In this document: piece after piece, positions 1 through 10,900 of the stretch
Numbering within the stretch: position 1 is the stretch's first letter
Layout of the letters: every line of letters starts with the position of its first letter
From: an uncultured Saprospiraceae bacterium
GTDB taxonomy: Bacteria; Bacteroidota; Bacteroidia; Chitinophagales; Saprospiraceae
Direction: 5' to 3'
Assembly: GCA_937929945.1 (NCBI GenBank)
Contig: CALFUK010000003.1
Location: forward strand, 1 to 52,358
DNA length: 52,358 nucleotides
Notes under the pieces: model-generated
The model's input: only the letters and a program-made list of their open reading frames with translations
What the model was told of the DNA's origin: nothing
The model's database searches: none
Program-made: the position numbers and the translations under genes

Positions 1-566
1 TTATTGATTTCGTCTCGGATGCGCGCTGCTTTCTCGTAGTCTTCATTATCGAGTACCGTCTCAAGTTCTTTATTGAGCTCTGCTATGGACATAGAAGTGA
101 TGGAAGAACTTGTTCTCTTGGGCTTAGCAGCTGCTATCGGAGTCTCTCCTTCTGGATTCTCCAATAGTACGCCTGCCTCTTCCATGATAAATCCGAAAGT
201 GTATATCGGACAGTCGAATCTGACCGCCATGGCGATGGCATCAGAAGTCCTCGAATCTACTTCATACAGCTCACCGTCTTTCAGGCATACGAGCTTAGCA
301 TAGAAGATGCCATCGAGCAGATTATTGATGACTATTTCCTTTAGCTTGATGTCAAAGGAATCCATTGTATTTTTAAATAGATCATGGGTCAGTGGACGAT
401 TGGGCTTCATTTTTTCCATAGCTACTGCGATAGCCTGTGCTTCAAATCCGCCGATGACAATAGGTAGCCTGCGCTCCCCATCGACCTCACCTAGCACGAC
501 TGCATAGTTATGTGATTGTGTCACACTATGGGATAAGGCAACGATTTCCAGTTCAATTTTCTTCAT
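1..566 (-). CDS. Bifunctional nuclease (DUF151) family protein, 3' end missing
   Basis: Seen: 188 codons from an ATG at 564-566 to the left edge with no stop, so only the last residues are missing. The N-terminal ~135 residues read as a DUF151 domain (starts MKKIELEIVALSHSVTQSHN; contains a LPIVIGGFEAQAI stretch and an RTSDAIAMAVR stretch). After a Pro/Lys/Ser linker, the end (ETVLDNEDYEKAARIRDEIN) is a UVR motif, the UvrB/UvrC-interaction helix pair. Known: DUF151 proteins of this layout are called bifunctional nucleases, after a plant homologue with DNase/RNase activity; the bacterial role is poorly defined. It lies 62 bp after etfA on the same strand, so it is probably the third gene of that operon. 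Confidence 0.88.
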   Translation of the reverse strand, partial: MKKIELEIVALSHSVTQSHNYAVVLGEVDGERRLPIVIGGFEAQAIAVAMEKMKPNRPLTHDLFKNTMDSFDIKLKEIVINNLLDGIFYAKLVCLKDGELYEVDSRTSDAIAMAVRFDCPIYTFGFIMEEAGVLLENPEGETPIAAAKPKRTSSSITSMSIAELNKELETVLDNEDYEKAARIRDEIN

Positions 567-628
567 TTAACCCCTGATAAGACCTGCAAAGTACGAAGAA
601 AATGCGATCAAATTTACGTCAGAATTGA

Positions 629-1588
629 TTAACTGGCCTTAAATTTTTTGAGTGATTCTGTAAGTTTTGGTACGACATCGAATAAATCAGCACAAACCCC
701 ATAGTCAGCAGCCTTGAAGAAAGGCGCTTCTGGATCTTTATTGATCACTACTATGGTTTTAGACTGATTCACACCTGCCAGATGCTGAATAGCACCAGAT
801 ATCCCAATCGCGATATAGAGATTCGGCCTGATAGCTACTCCTGTCTGGCCTACGTGCTCATGATGAGGTCTCCATCCAGTATCCGCTACTGGTCTGGAGC
901 AAGCTGTCGTCGCCGAGAGTGTGTCAGCCAGCTCATCTACTAAACCCCAATTTTCTGGACCTTTCATGCCTCTACCTGCTGATACCACCAGCTCTGCCTC
1001 TGGTAATGGCACAACACCGTCCACTGTTTTTTGCTCTTTCACGGTGATGGAAGACCCTGGGTCCGCGACACTGAGTGCCTCCACGGCTGCCTCCTCACCT
1101 ACTTCCTGTGGTGGTATGGAGTTACCCATCAAGCTTAGCACCTTGATTGGAGAATTAACTTTTATAGTAGCCAGCGCCTTACCAGCGAATACATTCTTAG
1201 TGACGGAGAATCCATCTGTGATGTCTGGCAGAGAGTTCGCCCCTGAGACAACTCCGGCTTTGAGTTTGACACCTAAGCCGCCGAGCAGAGATTTACCTGC
1301 GGATGAGTGATTAAGGATGACAACTGTGGCACCAATCTGCTGAGCGACTTCTGTGATGGCTGCCAGATATCTCTGACCATCAAAGTGATTGTAAGAGGCA
1401 TCACTAAGATGATGCACCTTAGCGGCTCCATATTTACCGAGCTGCGCTGGCTGATCAGCCTCGCCGATAACCATGGCGTGGCATTCAGAACCTAAGAGCT
1501 GAGCCACTAAGTGACCATAATGGACCGCTTCTAATGCCCCCTTTTTAAATTTACCTTTTGAATTATCTGCTACGACTAAAACTGACAT
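629..1588 (-). CDS. etfA: Electron transfer flavoprotein subunit alpha
   Basis: 319 residues, the normal family length. The N-terminal half is the adenine-nucleotide-hydrolase-like domain (MSVLVVADNSKGKFKKGALE). The C-terminal FAD domain has the conserved GRGMKG, the HEHVGQTG segment and a YIAIGISGAIQHLAG stretch, which contact FAD. With EtfB it forms a soluble heterodimer that passes electrons from acyl-CoA dehydrogenases to the membrane quinone pool through ETF:quinone oxidoreductase. A glutaryl-CoA dehydrogenase at 36975-38171 is a possible donor, though it is not linked. It follows etfB after 32 bp. Confidence 0.97.
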   Translation of the reverse strand: MSVLVVADNSKGKFKKGALEAVHYGHLVAQLLGSECHAMVIGEADQPAQLGKYGAAKVHHLSDASYNHFDGQRYLAAITEVAQQIGATVVILNHSSAGKSLLGGLGVKLKAGVVSGANSLPDITDGFSVTKNVFAGKALATIKVNSPIKVLSLMGNSIPPQEVGEEAAVEALSVADPGSSITVKEQKTVDGVVPLPEAELVVSAGRGMKGPENWGLVDELADTLSATTACSRPVADTGWRPHHEHVGQTGVAIRPNLYIAIGISGAIQHLAGVNQSKTIVVINKDPEAPFFKAADYGVCADLFDVVPKLTESLKKFKAS

Positions 1589-1620
1589 ATATCTACAGTT
1601 AGAATGTTGACTAAATAGGA

Positions 1621-2361
1621 TTAAATGACTTTAGCTTCTTCATGAAGCAATCTGACTAGCTCGTCCATGTTATCGGGATCGATCATTTGCACACCACCTT
1701 TTTCATCAGGTAGGCTATAAGATACGGTGCTGACTAATGTCTCAGTCTCTACCGCGGGGATGACTTCCAGCGGTTTACGCTTAGCCATCATAATACCTCG
1801 CATATTAGGGATTCGCTGCTCAGCCATACCCTTAGAGGCTGATACGACAAGTGGCCCAGTGACTTCTATGACTTCTACCCCGCCCTCGATGTCTCTTTCT
1901 AATACTGCTGTCGTCCCATCATGATCCAGCTTACTCGCTAAGGAGATGAAGGGTAAATTCAGCTCTGCGGCTATCATAGATCCGACTTCGGCACCACTAT
2001 AATCTATCGTCTCCTTACCAGTCAGTATAAGATCAAAGTCTTTACCCTGGGCATAGCTGGCTATTTGCGCAGCCGCATCATAGGCGTCGCTTGGGTCAGT
2101 ATCTACTCTGACAGCATCATCAGCACCAATGGCTAAGGCCTTGCGTATGATTACATCATTGGAGCTCCCCCCCACATTAATGGCGGTGATCGTGCCTCCA
2201 TGCTGTTCTTTCAGCTCTATGGCTCTGACGAGCGCATACCACTCATCATAGGGATTCATGATGTAGGATATCCCCTCGGTATTGAATTCTGAATTATCAT
2301 CAGTAAATGAAATTTTCGAAGTCGTCTCGGGTGTCTTACTGATACAAACAAGTATTTTCAT
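1621..2361 (-). CDS. etfB: Electron transfer flavoprotein subunit beta
   Basis: 246 residues, typical length. It starts MKILVCISKTPETT and has the AMP-binding region of the family (AINVGGSSNDVIIRKALAIG, then ILTGKETIDYSGAEVGSMIA). The C-terminal half carries the ASKGMAEQRIPNMRGIMMAK segment matching the EtfB loop that contacts acyl-CoA dehydrogenases. First gene of the leftward etfB-etfA-nuclease operon; it is divergent from the TPR gene at 2506 across a 144-bp A/T-rich gap that should hold both promoters. The ATG at 2361 gives the standard N terminus. Confidence 0.97.
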   Translation of the reverse strand: MKILVCISKTPETTSKISFTDDNSEFNTEGISYIMNPYDEWYALVRAIELKEQHGGTITAINVGGSSNDVIIRKALAIGADDAVRVDTDPSDAYDAAAQIASYAQGKDFDLILTGKETIDYSGAEVGSMIAAELNLPFISLASKLDHDGTTAVLERDIEGGVEVIEVTGPLVVSASKGMAEQRIPNMRGIMMAKRKPLEVIPAVETETLVSTVSYSLPDEKGGVQMIDPDNMDELVRLLHEEAKVI

Positions 2362-2505
2362 TAAGCTTCCTTTTGTGTTATCTTGGTTCTGATTTATTAA
2401 TACAAATATATAGGATTAGTTTAGCCATTATCCCAAAATCAATCAAGTAACTGAGATCTGGCTGAGCTGTCAGATGTTTTTGACTTAAATCAAAAAGTCG
2501 TATCG

Positions 2506-2817
2506 ATGAGATTAGAGCAATTAGAATCAATGCTGAGTGAAGACCCAGATAATTCATTCTTGCATTTTGCGATTGCAAAAGAATATGAAAAACTGGATCA
2601 GCTTGACACCGCCTTGCAAAAATACGAGTACCTGCTGAGCCATGACCCCAATTATGTGGGCCTCTACTATCATCATGCTAAGCTATTAGAAGAGCTGGGC
2701 GAAGACGAGACTGCTTTAGAAATCTATGGAAAAGGGATAGCTATAGCTAAGGCTCAGAATGATCTTCATGCGCTATCTGAGCTACAGAATGCCAAAATGA
2801 ACTTGGAAATCAGCTAA
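2506..2817 (+). CDS. Small cytoplasmic TPR protein
   Basis: 103 residues with no signal peptide or membrane segment. Two to three tetratricopeptide helical pairs cover most of the chain: NSFLHFAIAKEYEKLDQLDT, ALQKYEYLLSHDPNYVGLYY and AKLLEELGEDETALEIYGKG. TPR arrays bind protein partners, but no enzymatic domain is present, so a partner cannot be named. It stands alone: divergent from etfB, with 181 bp before the next gene. The ATG at 2506 directly precedes a helix rich in Glu/Leu and there is no upstream in-frame alternative in the short gap. Confidence 0.85.
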   Translation: MRLEQLESMLSEDPDNSFLHFAIAKEYEKLDQLDTALQKYEYLLSHDPNYVGLYYHHAKLLEELGEDETALEIYGKGIAIAKAQNDLHALSELQNAKMNLEIS

Positions 2818-2998
2818 AGTCAACATTTAACATTTTTAAATTGTGGCTTATCAAACAATTTGACGTCATAATTGTACCTATGATGGAGGTAAAAATTACT
2901 CTATCTTACACTCTATAACACCCGAATATTGCGAGTTTACCATAATCCTTGACTTCTGTAGTCAACAGGATTCGTATTTGAAATGCAAAAACAATAAC

Positions 2999-5900
2999 AT
3001 GCCAAAAGCTTTTAAATTTTTTCTCATTCTTTCTTTCTCACTCATCAGCATTCTCTCTGCATTCACACAAGGGTTAGTGATCAATGAGATAAATTATAGA
3101 TCTGATACTGTCGTGAACAAAGCAGAATTCATAGAAATATATAACAACTCTAGCCTTAACATCGATATTTCAGGATGGCTGCTTGATAATGGAGTCGACT
3201 TTCAGTTTCCAGCTGGATCCTCCATCGGAGCTGGTAAATACATCGTAGTAGCTCAGGATCCATCCGCGATCACTGTGCCTGCATCAGCAAAAAAATTCGG
3301 CCCTTGGGATGGGAAGCTAAGTAACAAGGGTGACGAGATCATTCTGAGAAACAATACATTCGTAGAGATCGATAAAGTAAAGTATGACAGCTGGGACGAG
3401 TGGCCATCTGTCAACTTCCAAGATACTGAGTACACGACATTTGATGTCCGATCTGGATGTAATATCACTAATACCAGCAAAGTACTGTCGTCACTACAAA
3501 AAATGCATCCAGACCTGCCTGGAAAGCATGGAGGCTCTTGGAAAGCAGCCTCACCTACCCCTGGAACTGCTAACAACACCAGCATAGCAGCGGCTAATAT
3601 ACCAGTCATCAATCGAGTCTCCAAAAAGCCAAACAAGCCGAATAGCGGAGAAGCAGTCAACATCGAAAGCGAATTTGAAAATCTCAGTAGTGCCCCAGGC
3701 ACGTTCTCTGTCAAATTAGAATATCAAATCGTAAATCCGGGTAGCTACATCAGAAAATCTGATCCTGGATATGCGACTAACTGGACTGTGATCAGTATGC
3801 TGGATAATGGCATGGGTGCTGACTCTACGGCCAATAATGGCGTATTCACAGCTACCATACCGGGAAGTGTCAACCAGCACAGACGTCTGATCAGATATAG
3901 AGTACATGCATTTACCAATGCCGGATACGATGAGTATTTCCCAGACCAAAATCACAATGAATCTAACTACGCCTATTTCGTGTACGACGGAAGTGCTGAC
4001 TTTCAAGGGTACAACTTTGACGATCTGGATACACTACCATCTATAAATCTCATCTCTTCCACCGCCGACGTCAATGAGTACATATCATCATCTAATTACT
4101 CATGCTTTGACTACGAAGGACAAGGTACCGTCGTATATAATGGCATAGTGTATGACCACATCGGTTATAGAAGTAGAGGTAAGGGCTCACGTCACAGAAG
4201 AATAAAAAAGAATATCAAAATAGACCTCAACCCTGAGCACGAGCTCAAACCAGTCAACGACTGCTTCAAAGAATATGATGTATCTCGTGGTAAAATAGCC
4301 CTGTCAGGTGGCTGGGTGAATGATGCCAATAGTCATGGACTGACCGAATCTTTGATCTATCAAATCGCTGAATTAACAGGTGGTGTCAATAAATATGTCG
4401 ATTACCACCAATTCAGAATCATTGACAGAGCGTTAGAGGGTGGCCTCGATGGTGACTTTTGGGGCCTGTATATGGTCATAGAAGATTGGGGTGGTGATCT
4501 ACTCTCTGAGCACGATCTACCAGATGGCAATATCTATGGCTATAAAGACTGGTCACTGTCACATGCGGGTTCTGATGGGCCTTTTGGAGCTAGTAATGCT
4601 GAATACGAAGCTTGGAATACAGCTATGGGTGATTCTAAAGATGGCAGAGCGAGTTCTGTCATTCCGACCAATCCCCAAGCCTTTTACGAAAACAATTTGA
4701 ACCTGGACCACTACTTCGCTAACTGGGCCATGGAAGAATTAGTAGCCAATGGTGAGACAAATTACCCAGGACAGCATAGCTATAGAGAATACTATAATCC
4801 AGTCACGCAGAAATGGACAGTGCAGACGGGCGACTTTGACGAGACATTTGGAATGCCTCACCCAGCTGGCGGCGCAGTCGCTTTTCCACGTTCTGACTCT
4901 CGAGTCGATCGATACATTCGAGGGCCACTTAAGCCACAACTTCTTAACTACGATGACCTTAAAATAGGATTCGCTAATAAATTAAGAAGTACAATAGATC
5001 TACTCTTTAATCCAGAACAACTAGATCACTTATTAGCGTCTGAAACAGAAAAAATATATGGCAGTGCTAATGGTGTGGACTGGGTGAATCTGGACAAAGC
5101 CAGATGGTCAGGTCAAGCTGATTCCGATGGAAATGCTATTGATTATAGTAATTACCAAGAAGTAATCACCTGGTATAAAACCTGGTTTACGGACAGGTCC
5201 AACCATTTGATCAATGGTCAAACCTCATACAACCGTAATAGAAACAATAATTACCCAGTAAATCCAGTCACCAATCCCTACCACGTAGAAGAAGGATTGA
5301 TCCCAAATAAACCAGCTGTGAATTATGCCGGTGCTGCAGGATTCCCTGTCGATGGCCTGTCTTTCACTAACACGCCTTTCTCCGACCCCCAAGGGAATGG
5401 TACTTTCGCAGCCGTAGAATGGAGAGTCGGTGAATGGAGTGATCCTCAGAATCCAGAATATGACACCAAATGCAGACCAAGGTATGAGATCACACCCGTA
5501 TGGGAGAGTGGTGAGATATCTTCATACTCATTCAATTATCAAATAGATGGTGCTAAATTAAAAGAAGGCCGGACCTACAAAGTGAGAGTAAGGCATAAGG
5601 ACAATACTGGCAGATGGAGTCACTGGTCAGATGCTTATACATTCATCCCCGGACCTCCACAAAATCCAGCTAACTACAATATAGTCATCAATGAGATACA
5701 CTATAACCCAAACAACGCCTTTGGGGAGTTTGTCGAAATCGTCAATGCTGGTAATACTGACGTAAACCTAGGTAAGTTAAAGTTTAACAACGGTATAACG
5801 CATTCTTTCGTAGATGGAGACTTCATTAATCCAGGTGAATACAGGGTCTTAGCAAGATACCCGACTGCATTCAGAACACTATATGGGTTCGAGCCTGACT

Positions 5901-7846
5901 ATAACTACAGTGGTAAGCTCGATAATGGTGGAGAGGTCATAGAGCTGGTGGACGAATTTAATACGCTCGTCGATAGCGTGAAATTCAATGATAAACTACC
6001 CTGGGACACCATACCAGATAATGGAGTCTACAGCCTAGCACTGATCGACTATCAGCTGGACAACGGCTTTTCAGCTAACTGGTCACACCAGTGCGCCTTC
6101 ATTACACCTAAGCAGCCTAATGACTTTAGCTCCTGCAATGGATTGCTCAAAGACCTATCAGGACTAGTCATCAATGAGATATCATTCAGACCGACATCTG
6201 GTAATCCATTGCATGAATTCGTAGAGATAAAAAATAATGGTTCGCAATCCGTCGATGTCTCAGGTTTGACTTTTACTGGTGCCTTCCAGACTGTGATTGA
6301 AGACTACTTAGAAATAGGCCCTGGTGAATTTTTCATCGTAGCCCGAGATACGGCAGCATTCAGAGCTCACTTCGGTGTGCCAGCCCATGCTCAGTATACA
6401 GGTCAGCTTTCTGATTCTGGAGAGACCATCATCATGAAAGATTTCTTCGGTACGCTCATCGATCAAGTGACTTACAATACATTCCCATTTTGGAATCAAG
6501 TAGCCGCTTCTGGGCAGGCGAGTCTAGGATTGATCGATCCAGACTTTGATAATGATACCAATGTCAACTGGTCTAATCAGACCCCAGCCTATACTCCGAT
6601 GGCAGAGAATACATTCGGAAATATAGATTTGGTCTCGCCTTATACATTAGTAATCAACGAGATCCACTACAATCCAAATATGGAGTTCGTCGGTGGAACA
6701 AGCGTTTCCGGCACCGAATATGAATTTATAGAAATCAAAAATGTAGGTAATAATCTGGTCTGGCTAAATGACATCTACCTGGGTGGTGGAATAAACTATC
6801 AATTCCCTGATTTTACCTCCATTGCTCCTGGGCAATTTAAAGTCATCGCCAAAAACGATTTTAGATTCAATCAAAAATTTTCAGTCACAGCTGATGGAGA
6901 ATTCGATGGTAACCTGTCTAACACTGGAGAAAGAATCACCATTGAAAACCTATTTGGTGATGTCATCGATGAGGTGACCTACAGCAGCATCTTCCCATGG
7001 GATCCAGATCCAGCTAATGGAGCTTACAGCTTAGGGCTGATCGATCAAACGAAGAGTAACACGAGCGCGGTAAACTGGGCCAGTCAAAAAGTAGATGTGA
7101 TCGTCACTCCTCGAGCAGAAAACATCTTCGACGCCAATGCAGTGACTGACTTATCAGCAATCATCATCAATGAGATACACTATAATGCTGCAGATAGTAT
7201 ATATCCTAACAATCAAATCATTAGTGGAGAGAATTTTGAATTCATTGAAATACATAATACCTCTAACTCAATATTGATGTTAAATGAGCTGCACTTTTCT
7301 GACGGCATTGATTTCACATTCAATGCACAAAGTATCATTCTGCCAAATGGATATATAGTATTAGCCAGAAATCCAATCAGATTTCAGCAAAAATATGGAT
7401 TCGCTCCCTATGGTCAGTACAACGGTTCTTTAAGGGATAATGGTGAATTAATAACCTTAGAAGACTTCTTTGGTAATGTCATCGATCAAGTAAACTACGG
7501 CTCTAGCTCACCATGGGATTCTACTCCAAGTATGGGCCTCTATAGCCTCGCGCACAACCCCAGTACGAATTCTAACAATGTGGCACTAAACTGGCAAGCT
7601 CAGAGGATCCACACTACACCAAACGCGGTCAATGTATTTTCTACCTGTATTAATGCTATCGTAGAAAGTAATAACCCTCAGATATTTTCTGGTACAAAAC
7701 ATGCAATTGTATACATAGAATCTAATGGAACAGTATCATCTAACAGTAATACCGCTTACAAAGCTGGTAATTATGTAGAATTGACGCCAGGATTTATGGT
7801 CATGCCAGGTGCAGAATTCTTAGCTGATATCGAGCCATGTAACTAA
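2999..7846 (+). CDS. Giant secreted CotH-kinase / lamin-tail repeat protein 1
   Basis: About 1615 residues. The ATG at 2999 starts a clean signal peptide (MPKAFKFFLILSFSLISILS); an in-frame TTG at 2978 only adds seven polar residues. Order: lamin-tail domain (LTD) ~26-190, an Ig-like stretch, a CotH kinase domain ~345-735 (basic RSRGKGSRHRRIKKN segment; DFDETFG with the Asp-x-Asp metal pair), an Fn3-like stretch, then four LTD modules starting near residues 894, 1055, 1216 and 1387 (each opening VINEI). The end (AYKAGNYVELTPGF... then IEPCN) is a Cys-ending module shared with two other proteins here. Known: spore-coat CotH is a protein kinase, and LTD modules occur in secreted bacterial proteins. 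Surface adhesion or modification is an inference. Confidence 0.9.
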   Translation: MPKAFKFFLILSFSLISILSAFTQGLVINEINYRSDTVVNKAEFIEIYNNSSLNIDISGWLLDNGVDFQFPAGSSIGAGKYIVVAQDPSAITVPASAKKFGPWDGKLSNKGDEIILRNNTFVEIDKVKYDSWDEWPSVNFQDTEYTTFDVRSGCNITNTSKVLSSLQKMHPDLPGKHGGSWKAASPTPGTANNTSIAAANIPVINRVSKKPNKPNSGEAVNIESEFENLSSAPGTFSVKLEYQIVNPGSYIRKSDPGYATNWTVISMLDNGMGADSTANNGVFTATIPGSVNQHRRLIRYRVHAFTNAGYDEYFPDQNHNESNYAYFVYDGSADFQGYNFDDLDTLPSINLISSTADVNEYISSSNYSCFDYEGQGTVVYNGIVYDHIGYRSRGKGSRHRRIKKNIKIDLNPEHELKPVNDCFKEYDVSRGKIALSGGWVNDANSHGLTESLIYQIAELTGGVNKYVDYHQFRIIDRALEGGLDGDFWGLYMVIEDWGGDLLSEHDLPDGNIYGYKDWSLSHAGSDGPFGASNAEYEAWNTAMGDSKDGRASSVIPTNPQAFYENNLNLDHYFANWAMEELVANGETNYPGQHSYREYYNPVTQKWTVQTGDFDETFGMPHPAGGAVAFPRSDSRVDRYIRGPLKPQLLNYDDLKIGFANKLRSTIDLLFNPEQLDHLLASETEKIYGSANGVDWVNLDKARWSGQADSDGNAIDYSNYQEVITWYKTWFTDRSNHLINGQTSYNRNRNNNYPVNPVTNPYHVEEGLIPNKPAVNYAGAAGFPVDGLSFTNTPFSDPQGNGTFAAVEWRVGEWSDPQNPEYDTKCRPRYEITPVWESGEISSYSFNYQIDGAKLKEGRTYKVRVRHKDNTGRWSHWSDAYTFIPGPPQNPANYNIVINEIHYNPNNAFGEFVEIVNAGNTDVNLGKLKFNNGITHSFVDGDFINPGEYRVLARYPTAFRTLYGFEPDYNYSGKLDNGGEVIELVDEFNTLVDSVKFNDKLPWDTIPDNGVYSLALIDYQLDNGFSANWSHQCAFITPKQPNDFSSCNGLLKDLSGLVINEISFRPTSGNPLHEFVEIKNNGSQSVDVSGLTFTGAFQTVIEDYLEIGPGEFFIVARDTAAFRAHFGVPAHAQYTGQLSDSGETIIMKDFFGTLIDQVTYNTFPFWNQVAASGQASLGLIDPDFDNDTNVNWSNQTPAYTPMAENTFGNIDLVSPYTLVINEIHYNPNMEFVGGTSVSGTEYEFIEIKNVGNNLVWLNDIYLGGGINYQFPDFTSIAPGQFKVIAKNDFRFNQKFSVTADGEFDGNLSNTGERITIENLFGDVIDEVTYSSIFPWDPDPANGAYSLGLIDQTKSNTSAVNWASQKVDVIVTPRAENIFDANAVTDLSAIIINEIHYNAADSIYPNNQIISGENFEFIEIHNTSNSILMLNELHFSDGIDFTFNAQSIILPNGYIVLARNPIRFQQKYGFAPYGQYNGSLRDNGELITLEDFFGNVIDQVNYGSSSPWDSTPSMGLYSLAHNPSTNSNNVALNWQAQRIHTTPNAVNVFSTCINAIVESNNPQIFSGTKHAIVYIESNGTVSSNSNTAYKAGNYVELTPGFMVMPGAEFLADIEPCN

Positions 7847-7849
7847 TAA

Positions 7850-7898
7850 TACTGATCTTCGGGATATAAAAAGCATCTTGAAGATCAGTAATTTTTTT
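7850..7898 (+). terminator. Terminator-like hairpin between the two giant genes
   Basis: An 11-bp perfect stem, TACTGATCTTC (7850-7860) with GAAGATCAGTA (7880-7890), encloses a 19-nt loop and is followed by A and seven T. It starts four bases after the stop of the first CotH/LTD gene and ends just before the second, so it is an intrinsic terminator or an attenuator. It also argues against translation beginning at the TTG at 7878, which lies inside the hairpin. Confidence 0.75.
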
Positions 7899-7904
7899 AA
7901 CCAT

Positions 7905-10900
7905 ATGATCATGCCTGTACTTGCTGCTATGCAACAACACATCTTAAGGCTCACGGGTATCATATCGATTTGTCTCATCAGTCTGATGACCCAAGCTCAG
8001 ATCGATATCGCTTTTAGCGTAGAGCGAGGATTTTATAACTCTGCCATATCTGTCTCCATCTCCTCCCCTACTGACCCTAATGCCAGCATCAGGTATACCA
8101 CGAATAACTCCAAACCAACGACGACGATTGGTCAGCTATATACTGGCCCAATCAGTATCAGTAGTACAACCTCGATCAGAGCGATCGCATATAGCTCTAA
8201 CGGTAGTTCGAAAGTGACCACGCACAGCTACATTTTTCCATCTGACATCATCAATCAGAGCTACATGTATACCTATGTGACCACTGATCCTACCTATGGA
8301 CCTCTGATGGAGGCAGCACTTACCTCGATCCCATCGATTTCACTGGTGACTAACTTCGTGAATCGTAATGACGCCGTAGATCAAGAAGTAGAGGTATCCG
8401 CTGAGATGCTATTCCCCAATGGTAAAGAAGGATTCATGGTCCACTGCGGCCTACAGACCTGGGGTGGTAGTCTCACCAATCCCAAAAAAAGCTACCGCTT
8501 AGAATTCAAAAAGCAATACGGTACTAAGAAATTAGAGTACGACATCTTCGATACTGATGACTACGAGGACCATATATATAAGGTGCCACCAGTAAAAGAA
8601 TTTGACAAATTATTGCTGAGGTCTGGGAGCCAAGATGGCCTCAATGCAGAATTTGGCAATGATAATCTGGCTCAATATGTCAGAAATCGAACCATTATGG
8701 ATGCCGCCATGGAGCTGGGTTATCCAGCAGCACATGGTCGATATGTGCATGTCTATGTGAATAGTGAGTACATGGGACAGTATCATCTCATGGAGAGGCC
8801 AGATGAATCATTCTTCGAATCTTACTATGGAGACGACAAAGATAATTATGAAGTTAGAAGATCTACAACTGATTACTGGAATGGTGACGGATCGATATAT
8901 GAAGCCCTACCTGCTAACATCAATCTCAGTTCTGCATCGGCTATTGCTACGACCAATACCTACATAGACCTGGACAATACGGCCAACTACTTGATGATGA
9001 TGTCATACGTGAGTGGTTTTGATTGGAATATCGATCAAAATGTAGTTTCTGGTGGAAACATGACGACTGGAGTCACTCCCTACCAATTCATTCTTTGGGA
9101 TGTAGACTTAGGTGTGGGGAATGGCGGTAAATGGCACCCTTCCTTCTCTGGTGATGTAGATTTTTTTAGTGCCCCAACTAATACAGGTCCGGTACCTTCA
9201 AATCTCGTAGGCAATGCAGAATTCGATCTTATCATGGCTGACAAACTACAATGTGCCTGCTATGATGAGGGAATACTCACTCCATCTAAGATCGATAGCC
9301 TCTACAGTGCGCGGATCGCTCAGATCGATACATCGATTATAGCAGAGTCGGCACGATGGGGTAATTATACCTTTACTAATAATGGCGCTATAAATGTACC
9401 ATTATGGAGCGCAGCTAACTTTAATGCAGAAGTGAATCGAATGAAGACCAGCTACTTTCCACAACGGACGGCCAGTCTAATTCAAAAATTTAAAAGCCTA
9501 AACATCTATCCCGATGTAGATGGAGTATCGACCAGTCTGAATGGAGGCATCGTGCCCGCAGGTACCACGATCACCTTGAGCAATACGAACGGAGCTGGCC
9601 AAATATTCTATACTCTCGATGGCAGTGATCCTCGGATATTTAATAATGGGACGAATCCAGCTGCAACTGTATACACTGGACCGATCAGTCTACCCGTCGG
9701 AGTCTATGATCTGAAAGCCAGAGTCCGCCATAATGGTGTCTGGTCAGCCATGTGCCCCAAGCGATTTTATGTTGGACAAGAATATGATAATCTTAGATTC
9801 AATGAGATTCACTACAATCCCTTAGATAGCTTTCTGGCTAATGGAGATACGATCAAAGGCAAAGAATTTGAGTTCGTAGAACTGCATAACCGAGGTACCT
9901 CAGATGTATTTCTCACTGACCTGGTCATCGATAAAGGCATTACCGCTGTCTTTGATGAGGGTGATGTCATTCCAGCGGGCGGATTTCTCGTCCTTGCAGA
10001 AGATGCGAATAATTTTCAGCTCAAGTATGGGTTTGCACCAGACTATGTGTACGATGGAAAGCTGGATAATGGTGGAGAAGAGCTTACGCTTCGGTCGCCA
10101 GATCTGAAGACTATAGATAAGGTAAAGTATGATGATGAGCTACCCTGGGACCCTGCACCTGATAATGGGGCCTTTAGCCTGGCCGTCATTGATCCATTCA
10201 CGACGAATAACAGTCCTGTCAACTGGTCAGAACAATCAGTCTTCTACACACCTGGCGCGACTAATGTCTTCAATCCTAATGTGGTACCCAATTATGATGG
10301 TGTGGTGATCAATGAAATTCACTACAATCCCAATGACAGCATACTGCCAAATGGAGATACGATTTCTAAGAAACAATTCGAATTCATCGAGATAAAGAAT
10401 ACGACCGGAAATTTAATTTTTCTGACAGATGTAGAATTTACTGAGGGGGTGCAGTATAAATTCAAAGACAATTCGTTCATCATTCCCTTTGGCTTCATCA
10501 CATTAGCTAAGGATTCGATGTGGTTTCACGAACGCTATGGCTTTGCACCATTTGACGAATATGATGGCCAACTGAGTAACAACATAGATTCGGTGTGGAT
10601 ACAAGATGTATTTGGAAATTTTGTAGACTCACTGGTCTATACGAATGGCCTGCCCTGGGACCCTGTGCCTAATAATGGAGATTACAGCCTCGCGCTGATC
10701 GATGCCGATCGTCCAAATGAAAATCCCATTAACTGGTCAGAACAAGATGTATTCGTCACACCTAATGCAGAAAATACATTCAATAGTAATGCCTTTAGAA
10801 GCTATGACGGACTGATCATCAACGAACTACACTACTCCCCCCAAAGTGGCATCACTGAAGAATTCATAGAGATCAAAAATACCAGTAACAATCTGATGCT

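Noticed and set aside
2378-2578. 66-codon frame on the minus strand between etfB and the TPR gene
   Set aside because: It overlaps the real TPR gene on the opposite strand, occupies the shared promoter gap and has no recognisable motif.
2978-2998. TTG start seven codons before the first giant gene
   Set aside because: The ATG at 2999 directly starts a standard signal peptide; the extra residues are polar and weaken it.
7878-7904. TTG start for the second giant gene
   Set aside because: It lies inside a terminator hairpin and adds residues before the signal peptide.
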